Shown piece by piece: positions 45,437 to 53,885 of a stretch of DNA of 63,325 bases. A program made the position numbers and the translations under genes. Location: NCBI GenBank assembly GCA_028281825.1, contig JANQJC010000088.1, positions 1 through 63,325 of the forward strand, in the 5' to 3' direction. The notes below the pieces were generated by a model, which saw nothing but the letters and a program-made list of their open reading frames with translations, had not been told where the DNA came from and searched no databases. Position 1 is the first letter of the stretch. Each line of letters opens with the position of its first letter. The DNA is from Flavobacteriales bacterium (GTDB lineage Bacteria; Bacteroidota; Bacteroidia; JANQJC01).

Positions 45437-48247
45437 TTACTTGATGATACTTATCGTCCCGGTATCCTCAAATTGCTTACCATTGATAAAGGTTGCCGAT
45501 ACATGGTAGCCGTAAACACCTTGCGGCATAAGTGCTCCACCATAAGTTCCATCCCAACCTATGAGCATAGCTTCCTCTATGGTGGTAGCTGAGAATAACA
45601 CATCCCCCCAACGGCTGAATACCCTGAAGCTGATATCTTCTACACCAAGTCCTTTAATAATATACCGCGTGTTAACCCCTTGTGGTGAGAAAGCATTGGG
45701 CAAGTAGATAGCAGGCTCTTGAATGACATCAAGTATCTCTATCAAAGTATCCATGCATCCATTGGCGTCTTCAACTATCAGCGTAATAATATATTGGCCA
45801 GAGTCAGGAAATAGCGTTGTGGGGTTCATCTCGGTATTAACTTCTCCATTGCTAAAATCCCAATAATAATCATCAACCAAGGTGCCTGAATAACTGAAAG
45901 TGACTCTTGTACGTGTACCTACTATAGCAGGGTCTGTTACAAAAGCGGCATTAGGGTTATCAAATACTTCCACTGATTGAGTAACAGAATCAGGCATACA
46001 GCCACCCATAAGCGTAAGTGTAACAGTATAATCCCCATCCTCTTCATAAGTGTGCTCAGGATTTTCTAGGGTGGATGTGTTCCCATCTCCAAAGTCCCAA
46101 AACCATCCGGTTGGGCCAATATCTGTTTCAGATTCAAAGACGGTGGGGAAGCCTTCACATCCTGGGATATAAGTAAAGTCAGAGTTACCAGGAATTTGTT
46201 CCAGCTCTATTTCAAGCGTATCGGCACAAGCATAAATATCGGTAACTATTACCTCATAAGTGCCTTCAGGAACTCCCTGCAATAGGTTACCTGTTTGCGA
46301 ATTGTCCCACGTATAGGTATATGGACTAGTGCCTTGAATTGCCGATACTTCCACTTCTCCGTTAGAGGCGCCACAATCTGGTTGGATGATATTATCCACA
46401 GACAATATTGGTGGTGGAATACTATCAATCTTAATGTTTACTATCTGAACACAATCAAATGCATCAGTTACTATAACGTAATAACTGCCAGGCGAAAGGC
46501 CAGTTGCCGTTGCTGTAGTTTGAATTGGAGTAGTGCTCCACTCATAGGTGAACGGCGGGTTACCGCCATTTACAGCTACTGTCGCCTCACCCACAGGAGG
46601 GCCGCAAGTTGGAATAACCGTATCTATATAAGCATCGGGTGCGGTAATGTTTACCACAACAACCGTTTCTGTGACAGAACAAGCATTAGCATCACTAACG
46701 GTTACCTCATACACGCCAGCAAATAGATTAGCAGCAGTTGCAGTACTTTGGATTGGATTGGTGTTCCAGGCATAGTTGTAAGGCGACGTGCCTCCCTGTG
46801 GGTTCACGGTTGCTTCTCCATCAGCCACTCCGCAACTGGCATTGGTAATAGCTACGGGTGCGACCAATTCATTGGGCTCTTGAATCACTATTGTTTGTAT
46901 CACCTGACAATCATTAGCATCTGTTATAGTAACTATATGAGGCCCAGCATCAAGGTTTGATGCTGTAGCTGTATTTTGTGGCGGGCTGGTGTTCCACTCA
47001 TAATTATAAGGCGAACTGCCTCCTGAAGCCGCCACAGTTATTGAGCCATCATTGCCACCATTGCATGTTACAGGTGTGTTGCTTGAAACATTAAGCGTCG
47101 GAGCATTGATATTATTGATGCTGACTGTCTCACGTACTCGACAGCCATTGGCGTCATAAATGGTGACACGATAGGTACCTACCCCCAATCCAGTTGCTGT
47201 TTGCGTAGTTTGTGCCGGACTGGAATTCCAGGTGTAGGTGTAAGGCGGTGTGCCTCCTATTACATTTGCTGTAGCACTACCGTCATCAACACTGCAACTT
47301 GAATGTATGATATTGGTAATATTAACTTCCGGTCCGATATAATCTACAGTGAATGTAATAGATGTACCAGGTGGAATTTCATTTCCGCAAAAGTCTGTAA
47401 TGGTATTGCCGTCACTCCCCGTTTGAACTGTAACTGTATACGTTCCGGCTGTCATAATAAAACCTGAGAACCGCAATCGAATTTGGTCAGTAAGAGCACC
47501 GTTGGTACAGCCAATTCCCAGAGCCTGGCTGACTACCACGCCTCCCGGCCCAGTGACGGTGAAATCGCTCCCGTCAGTAGCAATAGTAGAACAAAGTATT
47601 TGCTCATTCCAATTCACCCAGACCCTATCAGGATTGCAAACACCAGCACCAATACTTATACTATCCATTACGGGAGCATCAGTATCTACAACAGAAGCCG
47701 AGCCACCGAAATTGAGGGTATATCCATTGGGGGTGTTGGTAAAGTTATTCACCAGAAGTACATACGTTTCACCAGCATTAACCTGCAAAGGAGTACATTG
47801 ATTTGGCCCATTGGAAGGTTCAGTCGCATTAGAAGCACCTGATTGCAAACCCGTACTACCAGCCGTAGACGAATAGTTACACCTCACAGGCAAGTTTACA
47901 CCTAATGGAATGCCACTGCAGGAATCCCCTGTAAGGTTATAAACGGCAAAGTCATAATCATCATTAGGGTTATTAGGGTCAATTTGAAAAGTGAGTGAGC
48001 CGCTGGTAATTGCATTAAACTGGTACCACACTGAATTGGATTCATTAGTAAGACAGGACACTCCAATTGGCAGTTCCTGAACTGTACCATTGCCTGAATA
48101 GGCGTTGGGCTGACTATAAGTGGGGCTGCAGACGTAAATAGCATTAAAGCAATCTTGCTCTGGTGCCTGTGCCTGGGTAATAAATGCCACTAATGGCAAG
48201 CACACCACTAAAAACAGAGAACGTATATACCAACTCAATCTCAACAC
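45437..48247 (-). CDS. Giant surface protein with SprB-like repeats, PKD domains and CHU_C gliding-type C-terminus
   Basis: The 936-residue protein has a signal peptide (FLVVCLPLVAFITQAQA), a region resembling a pre-peptidase C-terminal domain (about 30-185) and an Ig-like module (about 190-300). Five SprB-type repeats follow (about 305-690, each with GGTPPYTYTWN-like and GTYxVTVxDAxxC motifs), then two PKD domains (WFWDFGDGNTSTLENPEHTY and YYWDFSNGEVNTEMN). The C-terminus from about 850 is the gliding-motility CHU_C domain (IYLPNAFSPQGVN, FSRWGDVLF, WDGTYGG). It is a predicted T9SS-secreted adhesin. The likely start is GTG at 48247, right after the promoter box. Confidence 0.88.
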   Translation of the reverse strand: MLRLSWYIRSLFLVVCLPLVAFITQAQAPEQDCFNAIYVCSPTYSQPNAYSGNGTVQELPIGVSCLTNESNSVWYQFNAITSGSLTFQIDPNNPNDDYDFAVYNLTGDSCSGIPLGVNLPVRCNYSSTAGSTGLQSGASNATEPSNGPNQCTPLQVNAGETYVLLVNNFTNTPNGYTLNFGGSASVVDTDAPVMDSISIGAGVCNPDRVWVNWNEQILCSTIATDGSDFTVTGPGGVVVSQALGIGCTNGALTDQIRLRFSGFIMTAGTYTVTVQTGSDGNTITDFCGNEIPPGTSITFTVDYIGPEVNITNIIHSSCSVDDGSATANVIGGTPPYTYTWNSSPAQTTQTATGLGVGTYRVTIYDANGCRVRETVSINNINAPTLNVSSNTPVTCNGGNDGSITVAASGGSSPYNYEWNTSPPQNTATASNLDAGPHIVTITDANDCQVIQTIVIQEPNELVAPVAITNASCGVADGEATVNPQGGTSPYNYAWNTNPIQSTATAANLFAGVYEVTVSDANACSVTETVVVVNITAPDAYIDTVIPTCGPPVGEATVAVNGGNPPFTYEWSTTPIQTTATATGLSPGSYYVIVTDAFDCVQIVNIKIDSIPPPILSVDNIIQPDCGASNGEVEVSAIQGTSPYTYTWDNSQTGNLLQGVPEGTYEVIVTDIYACADTLEIELEQIPGNSDFTYIPGCEGFPTVFESETDIGPTGWFWDFGDGNTSTLENPEHTYEEDGDYTVTLTLMGGCMPDSVTQSVEVFDNPNAAFVTDPAIVGTRTRVTFSYSGTLVDDYYWDFSNGEVNTEMNPTTLFPDSGQYIITLIVEDANGCMDTLIEILDVIQEPAIYLPNAFSPQGVNTRYIIKGLGVEDISFRVFSRWGDVLFSATTIEEAMLIGWDGTYGGALMPQGVYGYHVSATFINGKQFEDTGTISIIK

Positions 48248-48250
48248 TTA

Positions 48251-48258
48251 CAAAGATA
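48251..48258 (-). promoter_or_regulatory. -7 box TATCTTTG of the SprB/CHU_C gene
   Basis: An exact match on the minus strand, ending 3 nt before the GTG start codon. Confidence 0.5.
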
Positions 48259-48314
48259 GGGTAATTAGGCTATTGGCCTGATTTGACTATGTTTACATTT
48301 CATTAATTAACCAC

Positions 48315-48704
48315 ATGAAGATAAATTTCATTAAAGAAACCTGCCTCTATGTGAGCGATTTGCATAATACACGGGCTTTCTATGAGGGAAAGTTGGGTTT
48401 TCAACTTATAAATCTAACAGAAGGCAGGCATGTGTTTTTCAGGGCTGGTAAATCTGTACTACTCTGTTTTTTGTCTGAAGCCACCAAGGAAGACACTCAC
48501 CTACCAACTCATTACGGAAGTGGAAAACTTCATTTAGCCTTTGAAGTACCGAAAGCTGAATATGAAGAATGGAAAAGAAAAATAAAAAGCCTTGAGATTG
48601 AGATTATTCATGAGGAACCATGGCATGATGGTTTCCTATCCTTCTATTTCCATGACCCAGATGGACACGTGTTGGAAATAGTGCAAGAAGGGATGTGGGA
48701 TTGA
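48315..48704 (+). CDS. VOC (glyoxalase/bleomycin-resistance) family protein
   Basis: The 129 residues form a single VOC domain: ETCLYVSDLHNTRAFYEGKLGFQL at the start, LHLAFEVPKAEYEEWK in the middle, and FYFHDPDGHVLEIVQEG at the end. Likely metal ligands are the middle His and the final Glu. Similar proteins are glyoxalases, fosfomycin thiol transferases or aromatic-ring dioxygenases, and nothing in the sequence decides between these. Confidence 0.85.
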   Translation: MKINFIKETCLYVSDLHNTRAFYEGKLGFQLINLTEGRHVFFRAGKSVLLCFLSEATKEDTHLPTHYGSGKLHLAFEVPKAEYEEWKRKIKSLEIEIIHEEPWHDGFLSFYFHDPDGHVLEIVQEGMWD

Positions 48705-48730
48705 TAAGATTTTGAAAGTGAGATAAAGGC

Positions 48731-49831
48731 TCAATACGCTTGAGATAACTCATTAAAAAACTGCCACCAGTTAACTTTAGCATGTTTCTTACCTAAGCGC
48801 ACTATTATCAAGTTCTTTTTGGGGTACACATAGATAAACTGACCAAGAATACCCTCAGCCATAAAAGCACCATCTTTATTGGGTATCCACCATTGGTATT
48901 GATAATAAGGAGCACTGCCGTTAGCGGTATCTAACTTGGTTGATTCCTCCACCCATTTTTCTGATACTATTTGCTCTCCATTCCAGTTGCCCTTATTCAA
49001 ATATAGGCGGCCCAACTTAGCAAAATCACGCGCACGGGCATTGATACAGCAAAAGGTTTTTTCCAGACCTTCTTTTTCACTATCCAAACTCCAACTAGCA
49101 TCGTATTCCATACCTAGCTTACTCCATATTTTTTCCTGAAAATATTCGGTAACGCTCTTGCCCTTCAACGCGTTAGTTAGTATCAAGCCTAACAGCTGTG
49201 TGTTGCCGCTGATGTATTCAAAATATTTACCAGGCTCTGTCTCAGGCTCCATTTTGTACAATACCCTTCTTAAATCTCTTCCGTAATAGAAACTGGCAGC
49301 ATCACCAAAAGGATTTGCATAACTCTCATTAAAGTCAATGCCTGAAGTCATTAAAAGTAAGTGCTTGATAGTAACTTTTCCCAAGCCATTATCCTTTAAT
49401 TCTGGAATGTAATTGATGATAGGTTCTTCCACAGATTTAATCAAGCCATCATCAATGGCGCAGCCGATAAGGATTGAAGTCACAGACTTAGCCATAGAAA
49501 AGGAAGCTACAATGTCATCTTGCTTATAGTTATTAAAGTATCTCTCATACAGCAGAGAATCATTTCTAATCACCAGAAAAGCCACAGTTTTATGCTTCTC
49601 CAAAAAATCGGAATCACTTTGGATGGCACCTCCATATTTGCCGATAAAATGAGGTAATAACCCTGTTGCCTCATGAAATCTAAAGGGTTCACCTTTAGGA
49701 GTTAATGGTCTCGATGGAAATATTTTATAGTCAGTGATATTGGCAAAATTATATAGTATCATCCTACCTACTTGACAGGATGGCAACAGCAATACCAAAA
49801 AAACAACCGAGACTAATGTCCTTTTCTTCAT
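48731..49831 (-). CDS. Lipoprotein serine hydrolase (beta-lactamase class C / esterase family)
   Basis: This 366-residue protein has a lipobox (LLLPSC, Cys19), so it should be anchored in a membrane facing the periplasm. The catalytic Ser112-x-x-Lys115 is in FSMAKSVTSIL, and Tyr-x-Ser is in FEYISGNTQLLG. The family includes class C beta-lactamases, DD-peptidases and esterases. The late sequence RLGKKHAKVNWWQFF replaces the usual KTG/HTG region, so true beta-lactamase activity is unlikely. Confidence 0.87.
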   Translation of the reverse strand: MKKRTLVSVVFLVLLLPSCQVGRMILYNFANITDYKIFPSRPLTPKGEPFRFHEATGLLPHFIGKYGGAIQSDSDFLEKHKTVAFLVIRNDSLLYERYFNNYKQDDIVASFSMAKSVTSILIGCAIDDGLIKSVEEPIINYIPELKDNGLGKVTIKHLLLMTSGIDFNESYANPFGDAASFYYGRDLRRVLYKMEPETEPGKYFEYISGNTQLLGLILTNALKGKSVTEYFQEKIWSKLGMEYDASWSLDSEKEGLEKTFCCINARARDFAKLGRLYLNKGNWNGEQIVSEKWVEESTKLDTANGSAPYYQYQWWIPNKDGAFMAEGILGQFIYVYPKKNLIIVRLGKKHAKVNWWQFFNELSQAY

Positions 49832-49867
49832 ACTACCCTAAAAAAGGTAAGTTAATGAAACAAGTTT

Positions 49868-51496
49868 TTAATTAGGATACCTCTTTTTATAATCCTCCAA
49901 AAATAGGGCGATGTTTTTATCCATTTCGGCCTTATCCAGCTTGTATTGGGGTGTTAATGAATTTTGCCCCGGCATTTCCTCTATATGTAGCGTTTGCGTT
50001 GGGAAGGCAAACCTTACATTCAATTTCTCGGCCAGCCTCATAGTCTCCAAGATGATTTCATGACGGGCTTTCAGTTCCTCGCTCCAGGTAGGCACATCAA
50101 AGAAAATGTAAAACAGGATATTGAGTGAGGCAGCTCCCATTTCGTTCATGTGTATTTCATAATAGTCTTTTCTGGTAGCAGGATGGTTAACCACAATCTG
50201 TTTTAACCCTTCAACATACATCTCAATCAAATCAGGCGGGGTATCATAGGTTAAACTTATTGAAGCCTTGTAACGCCTGTAAATCCTCAGGCCCATGTTG
50301 TCTACCGTCATGTTTGCTATCTCACCGTTAGGCACCGTAACCAGTGAGTTAGCAAAAGTGCGTACACGTGTTGAACGGAAGCCTACTTCCTCAACAGTAC
50401 CGTCCACACCATTGGCTTGCACCCAATCCCCAATTTGGAAGGGCCTATCTAAGAATATCATTAGTGAGCCAAACAGGTTTTTGATGGTATCCTGCGCTGC
50501 CAATGCCAATGCCAAACCGCCTATTGAAAGTCCAGCAAGCAGGGCAGTCACATTCACCCCTACAATACTCAGCACAATAAAAAAGCCGATGATTATCACT
50601 ATTATTTTAAGCAGCTTGCTAACCAATGGAACCAGTTGGTCGTCTAGCGTAGTATCTGAAGCTTCAGCTTGTTTCCACATATAAATGCCCACTAAGTCAG
50701 TCAGGCGATATACTGCTAATGTCCCATAAACTGGAGTAAGCACGTCCAACACCAACACCACATATTTAGCCAAATTGATGGGCAACTGAAGTATAGGCAC
50801 CATTTGTTCCAGTATCATAGTGAGTATCATCATACTGATAGGCCCTGCTGCTTTTTGCATAACGATACGTTGGTTCCTCGGCACTTTTGGGCTTTTTATC
50901 AATTCCTTGATGATTAGCCCCGCAATCCATTTGAGTATCAGATATAAAAGTGCTGTGATTGCTGCAATAATCAGCATTCCCAAATACTGCCAAACAAAAA
51001 GCCCTAAAAAGCGCTCTTGGCCAAACTCACCAAATCGGTTAACAAGTATATCACTGCCATAAGGATAAACCTCCTTATGCAACCCAGGAATAGCATCAAC
51101 AGTTCTTTTTGAGTAAAGCCATTTACCATCTACCCTCTCCACATATATCTCTGGAAACTTATCAAACAAAATATACCTATGCTTATCTGTAGTTGTATCA
51201 GTATAGTTAGCCTCTTTTGGTATCAAGCCCATATCCACATATAAGCCTTTACCATCCAACACTTGCTTAAGTTTTACGGCAAGGTTTTCAGCCTTCTTTT
51301 GGTCAGCCTCATTAATGGTTGATGCAGCTTTTTTGGTATCATATGAGTCTGGCTGTAAATAATACAGGTGGGTGTAAACCGCCCCAAGCGGATTATTCAG
51401 GTTAAACTTTACACTATCTGGAATATCTTCTTGAGCAACTGCAATACCGTAGGTTAGCACAAAAAAGAAAACTAAGGAAAGGGCTTTTTTAAGCAT
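49868..51496 (-). CDS. MscS-type mechanosensitive ion channel
   Basis: The ATG at 51496 gives 542 residues starting with a signal peptide (LKKALSLVFFFVLTYGIAVAQ); a possible start 48 nt upstream would bury it. A periplasmic region (about 20-155) is followed by several helices and the MscS pore helix GVNVTALLAGLSIGGLALALAAQDTIKNLFGS. The beta domain then reads PFQIGDWVQANGVDGTVEEVGFRSTRVRTF. It opens on membrane tension to release solutes after osmotic downshock. It is divergent from the AlkD-like gene. Confidence 0.92.
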   Translation of the reverse strand: MLKKALSLVFFFVLTYGIAVAQEDIPDSVKFNLNNPLGAVYTHLYYLQPDSYDTKKAASTINEADQKKAENLAVKLKQVLDGKGLYVDMGLIPKEANYTDTTTDKHRYILFDKFPEIYVERVDGKWLYSKRTVDAIPGLHKEVYPYGSDILVNRFGEFGQERFLGLFVWQYLGMLIIAAITALLYLILKWIAGLIIKELIKSPKVPRNQRIVMQKAAGPISMMILTMILEQMVPILQLPINLAKYVVLVLDVLTPVYGTLAVYRLTDLVGIYMWKQAEASDTTLDDQLVPLVSKLLKIIVIIIGFFIVLSIVGVNVTALLAGLSIGGLALALAAQDTIKNLFGSLMIFLDRPFQIGDWVQANGVDGTVEEVGFRSTRVRTFANSLVTVPNGEIANMTVDNMGLRIYRRYKASISLTYDTPPDLIEMYVEGLKQIVVNHPATRKDYYEIHMNEMGAASLNILFYIFFDVPTWSEELKARHEIILETMRLAEKLNVRFAFPTQTLHIEEMPGQNSLTPQYKLDKAEMDKNIALFLEDYKKRYPN

Positions 51497-51553
51497 GGTG
51501 TTTAAAAATTTAGCCGTAAAATTAAGGGTTTCAAACTTTCTCACTAATATAAT

Positions 51554-52234
51554 ATGACTGAACTAAATCCAGGGGAATACGCAAGGGTTTTAAGTGACTT
51601 TCTCAGCGAGCATAAAAACCAAGAAAATGCTAAAGCCATGAAAGCCTATATGAAGGATAATTTTCATTTTTTTGGGATTAAAATGCCCGTTAGGAGAACT
51701 CTTTTAAAAGAATTTTATGTATACAACGGTATACCTTCAACTGACCAACTTGAAGATTATGTGAAAGTTTTGTGGCAACAACCAGAAAGAGAACTGCAAC
51801 TTACCGCACAGGAAATAGTGGGTAAGTACATGAAGAAGGCCACACCAGATAAAATCAAGTTGTATGAATACATGATAGTAAACAAATCATGGTGGGATAC
51901 TGTTGATTATATCGCAATTTGGTTGGTAGGTATTTTATTCAAAAACTACCCTGAAATGATAGATGAACATGTGGAGAAATGGATGGCATCAGGTAATTTT
52001 TGGCTGCAACGCACAGCTATTTTGTTTCAAAGAAATTATAAAGAACAGACTGATGAAAATTTACTTTTTGGCTTGTGCGAAAAGCTAAGTGGTGAAAATG
52101 AGTTCTTCATAAGAAAAGCCATAGGTTGGGCCTTGCGAGAATACTCCAAAACAAATCCTGAAGCAGTCGTAGAATTTGTAAATTCACATGAACTTTCACC
52201 ACTAAGCAGGAAAGAAGCCCTAAGAAGAATATAA
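51554..52234 (+). CDS. DNA alkylation repair protein (AlkD-like HEAT-repeat glycosylase)
   Basis: This 226-residue all-helical protein matches AlkC/AlkD family glycosylases, which excise 3-methyl and 7-methyl purines. Signatures are MKDNFHFFGIKMPVRRTLLKEF, SWWDTVDYIA (the Trp-Trp-Asp element near the catalytic Asp), FWLQRTAILFQ and IRKAIGWALREYSKTNPEAV. The whole family length is present. It shares direction with the TerB-like gene 23 nt downstream. Confidence 0.9.
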   Translation: MTELNPGEYARVLSDFLSEHKNQENAKAMKAYMKDNFHFFGIKMPVRRTLLKEFYVYNGIPSTDQLEDYVKVLWQQPERELQLTAQEIVGKYMKKATPDKIKLYEYMIVNKSWWDTVDYIAIWLVGILFKNYPEMIDEHVEKWMASGNFWLQRTAILFQRNYKEQTDENLLFGLCEKLSGENEFFIRKAIGWALREYSKTNPEAVVEFVNSHELSPLSRKEALRRI

Positions 52235-52257
52235 ACCAAAACTTAAAATCAATACGT

Positions 52258-52707
52258 ATGGACTACCTAGCAGAAATAAGCAATGAAGAAAAAGAAAAGC
52301 TGTATCGTGCCCCAGTGGTTTTTGCAGTATTGGCAGCACTTTCAGCAGATGGAAAAATAACCAATAAAGAGCGCAGCGAAGCCATTAAGCTGGCACACTT
52401 GCGTACACACACCTCACCTAGTTTTTTGCACAGCTATTACGAAGAAGTGGACAAAATTTTCGAAACTGAGTTTAACAAATTGGAAAACCAATTGCCTGCG
52501 AACGAGAATGAACAAAAAGAATTTTTGCAAAAGAACCTGGAAGAGTTGCGCACTATTATGCAAAAGCTAGACAAGGATTATTCCATACACCTTACACAAA
52601 GTCTTAAAAGTTTTGCCAGGCATATCTTTCACGCCGAAAGCCATTTTCTGGAATACTTCATTTTACCAGTGATAATGAATGAGCTTGAAAAGTCATTTAT
52701 TTCTTGA
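52258..52707 (+). CDS. TerB-like helical protein of unknown function
   Basis: This 149-residue helical protein begins with a segment like the TerB/tellurite-resistance fold (FAVLAALSADGKITNKERSEAIKLAHLRT), which usually binds a metal in the DGxI loop. No other feature identifies it. It is probably cotranscribed with the AlkD-like gene. Confidence 0.6.
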   Translation: MDYLAEISNEEKEKLYRAPVVFAVLAALSADGKITNKERSEAIKLAHLRTHTSPSFLHSYYEEVDKIFETEFNKLENQLPANENEQKEFLQKNLEELRTIMQKLDKDYSIHLTQSLKSFARHIFHAESHFLEYFILPVIMNELEKSFIS

Positions 52708-52743
52708 TTTTTTTGCCATTTTTCAGCTTGTTATTTCACTTCT

Positions 52744-52775
52744 AAGATTTTCCGTGAGTCCCTCGAAGGTGTTGA
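52744..52775 (+). repeat. Copy 2 of the dispersed peptide-coding repeat (KIFRESLEGVD)
   Basis: The counterpart of 1285-1316, read here on the plus strand in the gap before a T9SS gene. The frame continues past the repeat with KTLLSTHINTVHTI, without an obvious gene. Confidence 0.6.
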
Positions 52776-52865
52776 TAAAACTTTGTTGAGCACCCACATA
52801 AACACCGTGCACACAATTCAATTACCTCACTTTTTTGTTACTTTTATGTTTAATTAAAAACATCT

Positions 52866-53765
52866 ATGCTGCCTCGAATACAAAAATTGATTGCGCTCTT
52901 CATTGGTATCATGCTGTTAATGAGTTCTTCAATGATTGCCAATTCTCAATGCGTCATTAGCCTTCCAGATATAGCCGTTTGCAATTACCATTTGGAAACA
53001 TCTGCTTACATGGCGGACTCACTGACCATCTCTGGAGGAACTCCACCCTATACCTATGCCTGGGAATACGACTACGTAAACCAATTCTTCCCGACATTTA
53101 CGATGGATGAGTTTGATGTACTTGACGACCCAAGTAGCCCTAACCCCATTTTTACAGGTTCAATGGACAACCCAACAGTAATCTATCTTACTGTTACAGA
53201 TTCAAATGGTTTTTCGTGTCAAGATAGTATTTCAATTCTCACTTCTTCTTGGAGTTTTAACCTACAGGACAAAACAACTTATATCAACATAGGTGATAGC
53301 GTCCAATTATATACAAGCGCAACCGGAGGCATACCGCCGTATACTTATTTGTGGAACCCCCCAACGGGCTTGGTTGACCCTACAGACCTTTATACCATCG
53401 CCACACCTGATACAACTACTTATTATACTCTGACCATAACGGATTCTATTGGCTGCCAAGCAATAGATGAGTTTAGAATAATAGTAAACACTGTAGGTAT
53501 AGATGAGTCTAATTCGAATACTTCCAGCTTAAATGTCTACCCCAACCCTACATCAGGAATAGCAACCTTCAGCTATACAGGCACTTTGCATCCAGAAACC
53601 AGGCTTATTTTTCAAGATGGGCTAGGTAGAATAGTCAAAGATATAGCATTAACAAGTCAAAAATTTGAATTGAATACCTCTGAATGGGAATCAGCTGTTT
53701 ACTTCTATCACTTATTAAATAATTCGGGTTTAAGAAAACAAGGCAAACTCATAGTTACCCAGTAA
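52866..53765 (+). CDS. Secreted protein with PKD/SprB-like domains and T9SS sorting domain
   Basis: The 299-residue protein has a signal peptide (LIALFIGIMLLMSSSMIANSQ). Two PKD-like modules follow (GGTPPYTYAWEYDYVN and GGIPPYTYLWNPPTG, the latter with CQAIDEFRI). The C-terminal sorting domain is at about 218-299 (LNVYPNPTSGIATF, SAVYFYHL, GKLIVTQ). It is small for a cell-surface protein and has no catalytic motif; an adhesive role is the simplest reading. Confidence 0.83.
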   Translation: MLPRIQKLIALFIGIMLLMSSSMIANSQCVISLPDIAVCNYHLETSAYMADSLTISGGTPPYTYAWEYDYVNQFFPTFTMDEFDVLDDPSSPNPIFTGSMDNPTVIYLTVTDSNGFSCQDSISILTSSWSFNLQDKTTYINIGDSVQLYTSATGGIPPYTYLWNPPTGLVDPTDLYTIATPDTTTYYTLTITDSIGCQAIDEFRIIVNTVGIDESNSNTSSLNVYPNPTSGIATFSYTGTLHPETRLIFQDGLGRIVKDIALTSQKFELNTSEWESAVYFYHLLNNSGLRKQGKLIVTQ

Positions 53766-53885
53766 TTTTCAAAACCTTAATACTCCCTCACAATATTGGC
53801 GCCTTTTTTGCCGTTATATTGAATAATACAGCAGCAACCCAGCCTATACTGCTAATCCTTTGTTTAACCATTAAAACTCACCGCG

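Noticed and set aside
46295-46726. Plus-strand open frame of 143 codons inside the SprB/CHU_C gene
   Set aside because: It is antisense to SprB-like repeats; its length follows from the repeated codon pattern of the real gene and its residues show no family features.
48731-49831. Beta-lactamase antibiotic resistance
   Set aside because: The Ser-x-x-Lys site is present, but the usual third motif is missing and the protein is a lipoprotein of the general serine hydrolase family.
49868-51544. Start of the MscS gene 48 nt upstream of 51496
   Set aside because: That start adds 16 residues ahead of a clear signal peptide and is less plausible.
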